Assembly: GCA_021845965.1 (NCBI GenBank) | Contig: JAJZUZ010000003.1 | Coordinates: 19,198-83,197, forward strand | Direction: 5' to 3' | Origin: Pseudomonadota bacterium | GTDB lineage: Bacteria; Pseudomonadota; Gammaproteobacteria; Burkholderiales; Burkholderiaceae_C | DNA: 64,000 bases | Part shown: positions 54,316 through 63,117 of the stretch, one piece after another | Layout: every line of letters starts with the position of its first letter | Numbering within the stretch: the stretch's first letter is position 1 | Notes under the pieces: generated by a model | The model's input: the letters and a program-made list of their open reading frames with translations, nothing else | Told to the model about the DNA's origin: nothing | Databases searched by the model: none | Position numbers and translations under genes: made by a program

Positions 54316-54372
54316 GTTCTCTCCAGATTGGTCTGACCTTACTGTACCGAAATTTTCCGGCTCAAAAGCAAA

Positions 54373-54413
54373 TGGGGCTTGCCGGCCGGACTGCAAGTCC
54401 GCAACAAGCCCCA
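54373..54413 (-). terminator. tig-clpP intergenic hairpin
   Basis: TGGGGCTTG ... CAAGCCCCA makes a 9-bp stem with a large loop that itself folds (GGACTGCAAGTCC). It lacks a strong T run, so it may attenuate or process the tig-clpP message rather than end it. Confidence 0.55.
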
Positions 54414-54438
54414 CTGCCGGCGAGGTCTCAGACCGTAA

Positions 54439-55749
54439 TCAGGCCTGGCCCATCAGCTCATCGAAGGAGATGTCCTTCTCGCTGACCTTGGCCTTGGACA
54501 GCACGAAATCGGTGACGTTGTTCTCGATCACCACGGCTTCCACTTCGGCCATACGGCGGTTGTCGCCCAGATACCAGCGCTTGACGTCTTCCGGACGCTC
54601 GTAGCTGGCGGCCAGCTCGTCCACGTGGGCCTTGATCTGCTCCGGCGTGGCCTGCAGGTTGTTCACACGCACCAGCTCGGCCACCACCAGGCCCAGGCGC
54701 ACGCGGCGCTCGGCCTGGGCCGTGAACAGCTCGGCGGGAATGGGCGCCTTGTCGGCGTCCTTGACGCCGCGGGCCTTCAGGTCGGCGCGGGCACCTTCGA
54801 CCATGCGGTCGACCTCAGCCGCGACGATCGACTTGGGCAGGTCCAGCTCCGCCTTGGCCACCAGGGCGTCCATGACGGCCTGCTTGTTGCGCGCCACCAG
54901 GCGCGACTTGACCTCACGCTCCAGGTTCTTCTTGATGTCCGCCTGCAGTGCGGCCACGGTGCCTTCGGCCACCCCCAGAGACTTGGCCAGGGCGTCGTTC
55001 ACTTCGGGCAGGTGGGCGGCTTCGATCTTCTTCACGGTGACCAGGAAATCAGCCGTCTTGCCGGCCACGTCCTTGCCGTGGTAGTCGGCAGGGAAGGCGA
55101 GCGGGAAGGTCTTGCTCTCACCGGACTTCATGCCGCGCACGGCGTCCTCGAACTCCTTGAGCATCTGGCCTTCGCCGACCAGGAACTGGAAGTCGTCGGC
55201 CTTGCCGCCGGCGAAGGGCTCGCCGTCGATCTTGCCTTCGAAGTCCACGGTGACACGATCACCGTCCTGGGCGGCAGCGTCATGGGCGCGCTGGGCAAAG
55301 GTGCGGCGCTGCTTGCGCAGGATGTCCAGCGTCTTGCCGATGGCGTCGTCGCTGACCTCGGCGGTCAGCTTCTCGATCTCGGCGCCGGCCAGATCGGCGA
55401 TCTTGACTTCGGGATAGACCTCGAACACGGCGTCGAAAGTGACCTGGCCGTCCGGAGCACCGTCCTTTTCCGTGATGCGCGGCTGACCGGCGACACGCAG
55501 TTGCGCCTCGTTGGCAGCCTGGGCAAAGGCCTCGCCGACCTTGTCGTTCAGCACTTCGTAGTGCACGGAATAGCCATAGCGCTGAGCCACCACGTTCATC
55601 GGCACCTTGCCGGGACGGAAGCCGTCCATCTTGACGGTGCGGGCCAGCTTCTTCAGGCGCGAGTCGACTTCGGACTGGATCGCGGCCAGGGGCAGGCTCA
55701 GGGTGATCTTGCGCTCGAGCTTCTCGAGGGTTTCAACGGTAACGGCCAT
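54439..55749 (-). CDS. tig: Trigger factor, ribosome-associated chaperone and peptidyl-prolyl isomerase
   Basis: A 436-residue protein. The N-terminal ribosome-binding domain includes the GFRPGKVP signature ([14 protein letters not shown]), the middle is an FKBP-type PPIase ([36 protein letters not shown]), and the C-terminal arm is helical. It contacts nascent chains at the ribosome exit. It is the first gene of the tig-clpP-clpX-lon group, and the island border begins 88 nt upstream of its start. Confidence 0.97.
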   Translation of the reverse strand: MAVTVETLEKLERKITLSLPLAAIQSEVDSRLKKLARTVKMDGFRPGKVPMNVVAQRYGYSVHYEVLNDKVGEAFAQAANEAQLRVAGQPRITEKDGAPDGQVTFDAVFEVYPEVKIADLAGAEIEKLTAEVSDDAIGKTLDILRKQRRTFAQRAHDAAAQDGDRVTVDFEGKIDGEPFAGGKADDFQFLVGEGQMLKEFEDAVRGMKSGESKTFPLAFPADYHGKDVAGKTADFLVTVKKIEAAHLPEVNDALAKSLGVAEGTVAALQADIKKNLEREVKSRLVARNKQAVMDALVAKAELDLPKSIVAAEVDRMVEGARADLKARGVKDADKAPIPAELFTAQAERRVRLGLVVAELVRVNNLQATPEQIKAHVDELAASYERPEDVKRWYLGDNRRMAEVEAVVIENNVTDFVLSKAKVSEKDISFDELMGQA

Positions 55750-55836
55750 GATTGCTCACTCCAAAAAATTCAAAAACCGGGTGCGGTCGGGCGCCCATGC
55801 GGCGCAGTCCGCCCGCATTGCAGGCCGGGCGGCCCC

Positions 55837-55894
55837 TGGTGCGCGGGGGGGGACTCGAACCCCCACACCATTGCTGGCGTCAGGACCTAAAACC
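55837..55894 (-). repeat. 3' half of a tRNA-Leu (anticodon UAG) gene: attachment-site remnant
   Basis: On the minus strand this reads from the anticodon loop (TTTTAGG, UAG) through a variable arm, the T-arm GGGGGTTCGAGTCCCCC and the acceptor 3' strand to an encoded CCA. The 5' half is absent: upstream sequence is AT-rich and does not pair. Site-specific integration into a tRNA gene leaves exactly this, a duplicated 3' end on one side and a reconstituted gene on the other side. The intact copy would be to the right, beyond the window. Confidence 0.8.
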
Positions 55895-56228
55895 AAATTA
55901 CCGAAAATTCCAGTCAACGCAAGCTGTTGATTTAATTGGATTTTTCGGAAAATTGATGTGAATTTCCGACTTTTCCCACACTATTCCCCACACTGACCTA
56001 CGGTCACCCACGCAATTCGGCCCCAAACACAACAAGCAAACCAAGGAAGCCGAACAGCATGCAGGTGGAGACCCAGCATGAGCGAGGGAAAGCTACCCAC
56101 GCGCGAAAAGCCTTCGATTCTACCCTTTTGTGTTGCCGTCTTACCCCTCACCCAGTAGCGATCAACCCTGATTCACCCCCAAAAAAGTAAAGCCAACCTG
56201 CTTTAACCGCCACATCACAGCTACACAC
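55895..56228. other. Island border sequence without a gene
   Basis: From the tRNA-Leu fragment to the toxin promoter there is no credible coding region. The stretch is visibly more AT-rich than the core chromosome to the left and probably belongs to the integrated element. Confidence 0.6.
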
Positions 56229-56282
56229 TTGACATTTGATCCCAAAACGGGAACAATTCACCGCATCCCATCCCGGGATCAA
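56229..56282 (+). promoter_or_regulatory. Toxin-antitoxin promoter with repeated operator
   Basis: TTGACA at 56229-56234 with AACAAT 17 nt later forms a sigma70-like promoter. Palindrome TTGATCCC-N5-GGGAACAA spans 56236-56256 and overlaps the spacer and -10. A second half site in the same style, GGGATCAA, ends at 56282 and adjoins ATCCCGGGAT (56270-56279). This fits autorepression by the HTH antitoxin encoded downstream. Confidence 0.6.
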
Positions 56283-56319
56283 GATGGAGGAGCCGCAATG
56301 TCACTGGAGTTCCTGCAAT

Positions 56320-56604
56320 ATGAAAGTCATTGGCCTAGGCGTCCTAAGCGCTTTCTGCGATGAACACGCGGACTGTCGCAAATGGATAGCCAACTGGTTA
56401 CGAGATGTGAAACAGAGCACGTGGACGACATCACACGACATCAAAGAGCGCTATCCCACTGCAAGCTTTTTGGCGAACAACGTCGTGATATTCAATGTCC
56501 GTGGACGTGAATACCGCCTCGTAACGCAAGTCACATTTGGCGTGGGAGTCGTCGCCATCAAGTGGGCAGGCTCGCACGCGGCATACAACAAACGAAGGTT
56601 CTAG
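56320..56604 (+). CDS. higB: HigB-like type II toxin (mRNA interferase, RelE superfamily)
   Basis: A 94-residue basic protein. MKVIGLGVLSAFCDEHADCRKWIANWLRDVKQSTW, then the beta segment NNVVIFNVRGREYRLVTQVTF and the ending VAIKWAGSHAAYNKRRF match the HigB toxin subfamily (HigB_toxin), whose members cleave mRNA, usually on ribosomes. ATG 56320 is chosen because it fits the family start; the frame is open to 56236, through the promoter. It is followed after 2 nt by an HTH-containing antitoxin, in the toxin-first order of HigBA. Confidence 0.85.
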   Translation: MKVIGLGVLSAFCDEHADCRKWIANWLRDVKQSTWTTSHDIKERYPTASFLANNVVIFNVRGREYRLVTQVTFGVGVVAIKWAGSHAAYNKRRF

Positions 56605-56606
56605 AA

Positions 56607-57860
56607 ATGAAGTACAAGGTCCTCAGGACCGAAAAGGAGCACCAATCTGCTTTGCAAGAAGCAGAGGCATTGGTCGCGCTCGACCCTACACCAGGATCGA
56701 ATGAGGCTGAACGTCTTGAACTGCTGACGCTCCTCATTGAAGACTATGAGAAACGGGCTTTCCCGTTTGAATCACTTGACCCACTAGAAGTCATCGAATT
56801 TCGGATGGCCGAACAAGGACTCCGACAAAAGGATTTGGTGTCAATGATCGGAAGTCGCAGCCGAGTTTCAGAGGTTCTTTCTGGAAAGCGGCCCCTTACT
56901 GTTCAAATGATTCGTGCCTTGTCCGTGGGTCTTGGCATTTCTGCCGACTCACTAATAGGTGCGGAGCCTCAAAAATCGACTACTTCCAACCTACCCGACA
57001 CCCCAGAGATTGACTGGAAGCAATTTCCTTATGGGGAAATGGAGCGCAGAGGTTGGTTTAATGGCATTCGAGTAACAGGCGACTCCAACGAAGAACGACT
57101 GCAATCATTTATTCAGCAAGTTCTTCCCAAAGAACGCGCCGAGGTACTTTTCCGACGTCGTTTTCATGGACTGGATATTGACGAAAAATCGTATTACTCA
57201 ACACTTGCTTGGACCGCTCGTGTATTGATCCGTGCCAAAGAGCAAGGCAAAGATCTTCCGCCTTTTGAGCCAAACCGTATTACGTCAGACACCCTCCGGG
57301 ACCTGGCACGACTAAGCTGGCTCGCCAATGGACCCCGACTGGCGGTAGAGTTCTTGGCAAAGCTTGGCATTGTTGTAGTAATAGAAAAAAGACTTCGTAA
57401 TGCGATCTTAGATGGCGCCGCTCTTTTGACCGAAAACAAACGGCCAGTCATAGGATTAACACTGAGAATTGATCGCGTTGACTATTTCTGGTTCACACTC
57501 ATGCATGAGGTTGTCCATGTTTGGCGGCATCTTAATGATTCAAGCGAAGCGTATGTGGACAGAGTCGAGAGGATAGCAAGCGCAGAACGCACTCCCGAAG
57601 CAAAAGAAAATGAGGCCAATCGATTGGCTCGGGATGCATTCATCAAACGCGCCATCTGGGAACGAAGTCCCGCTCGACTCTCCCCGTCCAGGGAGAACAT
57701 TCAAGAGTTGGCAGACCAACTACATATTCACCCTGCAATTGTTGCTGGTCGAATCCAGCTTGAGACTGGTCGCTATAACCAATTTAGAGAGTTCTTAGGT
57801 CAAGACGAAGTACAGAAGCAGTTCCAGGAAACTTTTCCAAACGAAGGGAAAGAAAAATGA
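56607..57860 (+). CDS. higA: HigA-like HTH antitoxin fused to an ImmA/IrrE metallopeptidase domain
   Basis: A 417-residue protein. N-terminal ~55 residues are helical, then an XRE-type HTH at ~58-112 (QKDLVSMIGSRSRVSEVLSGKRPLTVQMI), then a linker and a C-terminal ImmA/IrrE-type zinc peptidase domain with HEVVH at residues 300-304 (LMHEVVHVWRH) and the downstream ENEANRLARDAFI region. The HTH part should bind toxin and operator; the peptidase could cleave a regulator on stress. It is much longer than ordinary HigA (about 100 residues). Its stop overlaps the next start by 4 nt. Confidence 0.88.
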   Translation: MKYKVLRTEKEHQSALQEAEALVALDPTPGSNEAERLELLTLLIEDYEKRAFPFESLDPLEVIEFRMAEQGLRQKDLVSMIGSRSRVSEVLSGKRPLTVQMIRALSVGLGISADSLIGAEPQKSTTSNLPDTPEIDWKQFPYGEMERRGWFNGIRVTGDSNEERLQSFIQQVLPKERAEVLFRRRFHGLDIDEKSYYSTLAWTARVLIRAKEQGKDLPPFEPNRITSDTLRDLARLSWLANGPRLAVEFLAKLGIVVVIEKRLRNAILDGAALLTENKRPVIGLTLRIDRVDYFWFTLMHEVVHVWRHLNDSSEAYVDRVERIASAERTPEAKENEANRLARDAFIKRAIWERSPARLSPSRENIQELADQLHIHPAIVAGRIQLETGRYNQFREFLGQDEVQKQFQETFPNEGKEK

Positions 57861-58984
57861 ATTCGGCTATCTATGTTCCGGTCATCAAAGGCAAAAAGAA
57901 TGACGTAATCGCCTTGGGCAAACTGCCATTGCAAATCCGAAGTCGCGTCAAGCCTCTAATTGAAGCAATGCCAGTCAACTTGAAGAAATCGAAGATTGAC
58001 GAGCATGTCTTCAAGTTTTGCGACTACATCAAAAAGAACGCCCCAATCGGAGAAATGTTCGTTGACTTCTACGGCTTGATGCCCGAGGCAACTACAGAAG
58101 ATGGAACAAACGCAACTCTTTATGGATACCAGATCCTCAAAGGACTCGGGCTATCCGCTACGCCGACTTATGGCCTCGAACGAAATGATGATCTTTGGCA
58201 ACCACTCCGAAACATCGTAAACGGATTCGGAAAAGGATTTGCATTCCGGCTTCGTCGTGATGATCTGGCGGAAGACCTTTTTGACGAGACATGGGAGTCA
58301 ATAGTCCAGCACTCTGCAACGCTTGGCTTGAAAGAGAATGAGATCGACCTGATCCTTGATTTCGCCACCGTTTCACCTCTCGAACTCCCTGCACTCAAAG
58401 AAAATATTATTTCTTTCCTGTTCCACAACCCACGAGTAGGTCGCTACCGAAGTATCGTCATCACGGCATCTTCCGCGCTGAAGGATGTGAGTGAGGTTGA
58501 GAAGGACGGGATTAGCGAGGTTTCTCGCTCTGAGCTTCAACTTTGGTCGGATTTATGGCGCGATATGCCAGACCAGATCAAACCTATCTATGGCGACTAT
58601 GGTGTCATCCACCCAGATTTCAGTGACATCGGCCCCAACAAGTACATGAACGCGAAGATTCGGTACACCGTGGGTGACAAAATACTTTACTTTCGAGGCC
58701 ATGGCCTGCTTTGGCCCGTGAAGGACTACGAGCAGTACCATGATCTTGCGGCGAGAGTTGTTGCGGACTCAAGATTCCGGGAATCTGCTTTTAGCTTCGG
58801 TGACAAGTACCTCAAAGACTGCTCGTTGCGTCTTGGCAAGACTGGCGCTCCCGGCCCATGGGTCAAGGCCGATATGAACCATCACCTGACCTACGCCGTA
58901 TACCAAATCGAGCGCCTGCAAACGATTTTTGCCACATCCGACATGGATGCAAAAACACAGTCGGAAGCAATTTCTGCGATCTGA
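57857..58984 (+). CDS. Beta family protein (phage T4 beta-protein type)
   Basis: A 375-residue soluble protein. NSAIYVPVIKGKKNDVIALGKLP ... RVKPLIEAMP at the start is the signature of the beta protein family (Pfam Beta_protein, named for a T4-type phage protein). The middle SIVITASSALKDVSEV and KILYFRGHGLLWPVKDYEQYHDLA are further conserved-looking segments. The molecular function is unknown. ATGA overlap with the antitoxin gene shows it belongs to the same operon, so it is probably a third component of the module. Confidence 0.8.
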   Translation: MNSAIYVPVIKGKKNDVIALGKLPLQIRSRVKPLIEAMPVNLKKSKIDEHVFKFCDYIKKNAPIGEMFVDFYGLMPEATTEDGTNATLYGYQILKGLGLSATPTYGLERNDDLWQPLRNIVNGFGKGFAFRLRRDDLAEDLFDETWESIVQHSATLGLKENEIDLILDFATVSPLELPALKENIISFLFHNPRVGRYRSIVITASSALKDVSEVEKDGISEVSRSELQLWSDLWRDMPDQIKPIYGDYGVIHPDFSDIGPNKYMNAKIRYTVGDKILYFRGHGLLWPVKDYEQYHDLAARVVADSRFRESAFSFGDKYLKDCSLRLGKTGAPGPWVKADMNHHLTYAVYQIERLQTIFATSDMDAKTQSEAISAI

Positions 58985-59009
58985 TCACCCCACTCTTCGG
59001 GGCTAGGCT

Positions 59010-61547
59010 TTAATCTTTCGCCACGACGGTGTCGTAGAGTCCGTAATGGGTTAGCCCCGCGTGGCTCTCGATTCCGGTGTAGCGGAGCGAAGCATCTTCA
59101 TAACGGCGGAAGGCAAACACAGCCTGATTCATCTGCTCCGTATTGAACACCTTGAGCCTCACAAGCAAATGGAAATCCTGCACCGTCAGCCCCGTCACCG
59201 TTAAAAACAACTCTGGCTCCAACTTGGTAATGACGTCCTGCAACGTGTTCTCACGGAAGTCGGTCAGGTACATGAAGGCAGGAATGCGAGTGGCAAACTT
59301 GATCAACTTCTCCTGAACCAGCTTGCGCTTGGACTTGTATTCCTTCTCCTCCTCCGAGAGTTCCTTCTTTTCCTTTTTGGTCAGCTCACCCTCTTTGGCT
59401 TTGTTCTTGAGCTCCTTGACCTTCTCGCTCTTGTTAATGATGGTCTCGATGACGTTATCACCGAGCGTCCGCCAGCCTTCAATGCGCCCCACAGCCGCCA
59501 TCGCCTCTGGGCTATCCAGGATGCGTCGCAGTGTGGCGTTGTCCACATTCACCAGCAAGGCACTCTCCCACTTGCGGGCTAACAGCGTCGCTGACGTTCC
59601 GGCCATCGCAATGTCCAGAATGCCACCCGCATCGATCTGAGTCATGTTCGCGCCGTCATAGGCTAGAACCGGCAAAAACGCGACCAAATCCTTCACGGCA
59701 TTCTCTGGGTTGACCTCGTTCGGCGACAGACCAATGCCGTACTCGGATAGCTGGCGTAATGCACGGGTAGGCGCGAAGTCGAACACAAAGCAGACTGGCT
59801 TGAGGATTTCCTCCTCGTTCGGGTTGTCGCCGTTGGGGTTCTTGATAGACCACGGCGACTGCACACGAAACGCTGCCTGAAAATAGGTCTCGGGCGACTT
59901 GAGGTTGCGTAGCATGAGGATGGAGGACCACTGCGCCACCGTCACCCCCGTTGTGAGCTTTCCACAGGATAAGGTAATAGTCTTGCTCTCGAACCCACTG
60001 CCAATCGCTTTGCGTACTGGTGGTAGTGCTTCCAAGCCAATGCCTGCCGTCGGACCTGCAGCAACAATGACCTGGTAGTCGCGCCAGAAGGTGTTGTGCT
60101 TCTCCGCCAGGAGATTCGCCATCGCGTGGCAGGCCGCTACGTTCGGCAGGAACCAGAACGAGTGCTGAAGGTATGGCAACAGACGCACGTCTGAATAAGG
60201 AAATGGTGGACGTGTGCCCGTTTTCAGAAATTCAGCGGATTGGGCCGTATGACCACCGCGAATGATGTCCAGCCACTTCTGCACATCGCCCTTGTGCTTG
60301 AACTTAGCCTGCGCTCCAGTACCCGATGCCTCAAAGAATGCGTTGAGATCGAACTCATCAAACTCACCCCCACTCGCAACCGCCAGCAACTCGTCTGGCA
60401 TCTGATAGGTCAGCAGGCGCATCTGCGGGAGAGCGCCGTAGGGATTACGTTTATCGGGGTACTTGATGGCAAAAGCTTCTTTGGCTCGTTGCTCGTCTGT
60501 GTAGGTCCAGTTAAAGATTTGCTCCTCAATGAACTCGCCGGTCGACAGCGCTTTGAAGGGGGTTCCCGACAGATACAAGTAAGCCCGTGTGGTGATGGGC
60601 AGAAACTCCGTCTCCTTGTCGGATAGAACCGTCAGGTCTTCGTTGACGTCCGCCAGTTCACCAGCGTATTCCAGTTTCGCTTCTTTCTTTGCGACCGCAT
60701 CGTCCTCACCCTCGAACAACTCCTTGGCCGTATCCCGCCAAGCGCCGAAGTGGTACTCATCGAAAACCACCAGGTCCCAGTTGACCGTGTGGAGCCATTC
60801 ATTGCGAGGTTTGATGTTGCCAGCATCATCCCGTCCCAGCAGGTCCTGAAACGAACCGAAGTAAACCACGGGATTATTCTTTGCTATTTGCGTCGGATCA
60901 CTGCCAGAGGAGCGCGAAAGGTACTGCCAGCCATCGAAGTCCACATGGCTCTCCAGGTCAGTCTTCCATGCATCCTCGACCGCCGGCTTGAAGGTCAGCA
61001 CCAGTACGCGCTTCGCCTTGAGCTTCTTTGCCAACTGGTAGGCGGTGAAGGTCTTGCCAAATCGCATCTTGGCATTCCACAAGAAGCGTGGGGCCGACTT
61101 GGGATTCTCTGCCCAAATCGACTGGTAGTAGGCGTAGGTCTTGTTGACTGCGTCAGCCTGCTCTTCCCGCATGCCAAACGATTCGTGGTGTGTTCCGCTG
61201 AAGCGCTGTCCCGTGCGAAGCTCGGCGAGCACAGTTTTCACATCAGCAACCGTACACCGCACCCATTCCAGTTCGGGGTTCGCAAAGCCCTTCCGGACCA
61301 ACTCAGCTCTGACCTCATGGTCCGTGAAGATAGAACCATCCTCACGCTCGGCAAGTTCGTCAAGTTCGATGGCGAAATTTTTGATGTTGGCTGTTTTCAG
61401 CTGCTCAGCCACACGCTGTTTCACGTTGCGCGTGGTCTGCCCCACCTTGAGCATGCCCTTGTGCGCCGGGTCGGCAATGGAGTAGGCGTAGATCCTAGGG
61501 CGCGCTTCGGGTTTAGGGGCGAGGATTTCCTCGACTGGCTTACTCAT
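59010..61547 (-). CDS. GIY-YIG-type nuclease fused to SF2 helicase (restriction-like subunit)
   Basis: An 845-residue protein. Residues 19-95 resemble a GIY-YIG/T5orf172 (MUG113) nuclease domain (IYAYSI, LKVGQTTRNVKQRV, DHEVRAELVRKGF). A superfamily 2 helicase follows: Q-motif-like MREEQ (126-130), motif I AKMRFGKT (159-166), motif II DEYH (263-266), SGTPF (327-331), then motifs in the second RecA half (KTITLSCGKLTTGVTVAQW, YFQAAFRVQS). C-terminal ~180 residues hold a charged Lys/Glu coiled coil. It is the last gene of a three-gene operon with two methylase-like proteins, so a translocating restriction enzyme is the natural inference. It overlaps the larger MTase by 8 nt. Confidence 0.85.
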   Translation of the reverse strand: MSKPVEEILAPKPEARPRIYAYSIADPAHKGMLKVGQTTRNVKQRVAEQLKTANIKNFAIELDELAEREDGSIFTDHEVRAELVRKGFANPELEWVRCTVADVKTVLAELRTGQRFSGTHHESFGMREEQADAVNKTYAYYQSIWAENPKSAPRFLWNAKMRFGKTFTAYQLAKKLKAKRVLVLTFKPAVEDAWKTDLESHVDFDGWQYLSRSSGSDPTQIAKNNPVVYFGSFQDLLGRDDAGNIKPRNEWLHTVNWDLVVFDEYHFGAWRDTAKELFEGEDDAVAKKEAKLEYAGELADVNEDLTVLSDKETEFLPITTRAYLYLSGTPFKALSTGEFIEEQIFNWTYTDEQRAKEAFAIKYPDKRNPYGALPQMRLLTYQMPDELLAVASGGEFDEFDLNAFFEASGTGAQAKFKHKGDVQKWLDIIRGGHTAQSAEFLKTGTRPPFPYSDVRLLPYLQHSFWFLPNVAACHAMANLLAEKHNTFWRDYQVIVAAGPTAGIGLEALPPVRKAIGSGFESKTITLSCGKLTTGVTVAQWSSILMLRNLKSPETYFQAAFRVQSPWSIKNPNGDNPNEEEILKPVCFVFDFAPTRALRQLSEYGIGLSPNEVNPENAVKDLVAFLPVLAYDGANMTQIDAGGILDIAMAGTSATLLARKWESALLVNVDNATLRRILDSPEAMAAVGRIEGWRTLGDNVIETIINKSEKVKELKNKAKEGELTKKEKKELSEEEKEYKSKRKLVQEKLIKFATRIPAFMYLTDFRENTLQDVITKLEPELFLTVTGLTVQDFHLLVRLKVFNTEQMNQAVFAFRRYEDASLRYTGIESHAGLTHYGLYDTVVAKD

Positions 61548-63117
61548 TGCCCAATTCCATTGGGCGAATCATCTTCTCGATGAAAGTCTGCTCCTCCTGA
61601 GTGAGGCCATATTTTCTGTACAACTCTGCATCAGTCCACTTCCGGTCCCACGACTGCTGAGGAACCCAAGAATACATTGGCCGAAAAGCGTCCTGAGTGA
61701 TCTTGCGAAGAGAGACGAGAAGTCGAAAAAACTTCGTCGAATAGTAAGAGCAAATGCTCTCTGCCTCAGTTTCCGATTCCGCCGAAAAGAACATGTAAGA
61801 GCCCGTGCAAACGGAGGGAGCACTAGCAATCATAGGACGACCCAGAACCATCGCAGGAGTTGCACCCCGCTCTCCGTAAGCCTTCGGCACTAGAACCTTC
61901 CACTTGTCTATCAGTTCCGAATTTTTCACAATATCACTACGAGCTATGTAGCCAATACCTCTCTTCCCTTTATCGGTGTAATGGATCGATATATCGCCTG
62001 GACTAGGTGATTTATGAAATCCACGAAAATTTGACTCGAACTTAAATGGCTCGCGGTTTGTCAGAATCTCCGAGATCGATTTTTCCCCATGCTTGAGTAC
62101 CTTGTCTAAAATCCCGACCGCGATGTGATCACGAATAAAAATGTCGTGAGCTGAAAGATCACGCTCGATAGTCGGTAACCGTTCTTCCCCTTGAAATAGC
62201 GTGTACGCACAATTCCCCTGGTGTTGTCTGCTCCATAAAAAGTAGCCGACACCGCCTTCAAAATCGACACCAGGAAATGCCGTTGACATCTTCGTGTAAT
62301 CCACGAGATGGCTGATGTGCCCACCCGCTAGCATTGATTTTCTGAAGTCGTCCATGCCGCGACCACCAGCGAGCCACCTAGACGGGATCACCATGCTCAG
62401 AAATCTCGGATCGAGTTTCATTGCCTGTTCTACGAAGAGGTGGTAGATCGAAGAATCACTTGAGCCACCAGCACCGCCCGTCATCTGATACGGCGGATTT
62501 CCAATGATTACGTCAAACTGCATTTCACCTCCAAATAACTCAGCGAGCCGAGCTTTAATATTGTCTGTGTGTATGAACGCATAGACATGGGTTTCAAGCC
62601 CCTCCTCGCGGTCAAAGATAATTCGCGGAGCACCGCAGTGCACACACTTGGTAGCGCCCCACGTATGCTCCATGCGCTCGAACCAGATATTTCCATGATC
62701 GCTGGCGAACTCCCTAGCGATGGAATGCTCACCGTTTGCGCGCTTTGAACAATACACACTACGCCTAGCCAGCAGACTAGTGATGTGCGTAATTCCAATA
62801 CCAAACACCTGCTTAGTTAGGATGTGGCGAACGCGCTTATCAAGGTCTGGTATCTTCTTCACCAACCCCTCGGTGAGACGACGGGTTATCTCTCTTAGAA
62901 ATACACCCGACTTTGTGCATGGATCCAGAAATTTTGCGGTGTCGTCCGCCCAGAGGTTAGCCCCTCCATGCTCTATGGCCCACGCCTCAGCCAGTGTGTC
63001 CAGCATTCGATTAGCAAACTCAGGCGGCGTGAATACCTCATCGTTCGAGAGGTTTGCTATGCAAGCGAGAACATCAGGGTTGCGCCCACGTAGAGCAAAG
63101 CTAACCTGACTGCTCAT
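61540..63117 (-). CDS. Eco57I-type N6-adenine DNA methyltransferase with variant motif I
   Basis: A 525-residue protein. Motif X-like DEVFTPPEFANRML (26-39), motif I region FLDPCTKSGVFL (63-74, Lys69 where a glycine is usual), and motif IV NPPY (207-210, FDVIIGNPPYQM) identify an adenine-N6 MTase. A C-x-x-C pair (CVHCGAPR, 158-161) may bind zinc. The C-terminal 300 residues probably recognise DNA. It overlaps the short MTase-like gene (4 nt) and the helicase gene (8 nt). Whether it modifies DNA alone is uncertain because of the changed SAM motif. Confidence 0.87.
   Translation of the reverse strand: MSSQVSFALRGRNPDVLACIANLSNDEVFTPPEFANRMLDTLAEAWAIEHGGANLWADDTAKFLDPCTKSGVFLREITRRLTEGLVKKIPDLDKRVRHILTKQVFGIGITHITSLLARRSVYCSKRANGEHSIAREFASDHGNIWFERMEHTWGATKCVHCGAPRIIFDREEGLETHVYAFIHTDNIKARLAELFGGEMQFDVIIGNPPYQMTGGAGGSSDSSIYHLFVEQAMKLDPRFLSMVIPSRWLAGGRGMDDFRKSMLAGGHISHLVDYTKMSTAFPGVDFEGGVGYFLWSRQHQGNCAYTLFQGEERLPTIERDLSAHDIFIRDHIAVGILDKVLKHGEKSISEILTNREPFKFESNFRGFHKSPSPGDISIHYTDKGKRGIGYIARSDIVKNSELIDKWKVLVPKAYGERGATPAMVLGRPMIASAPSVCTGSYMFFSAESETEAESICSYYSTKFFRLLVSLRKITQDAFRPMYSWVPQQSWDRKWTDAELYRKYGLTQEEQTFIEKMIRPMELGNE

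Noticed and set aside
55750..55836. A complete transfer-type integrase or recombinase gene at the island's left border.
   Set aside because: No recombinase motif is found between tig and the toxin gene; the integrase must be elsewhere.
55837..55894. An intact tRNA-Leu gene next to tig.
   Set aside because: The 5' half (acceptor 5' strand, D-arm) is missing, so I called it a fragment.
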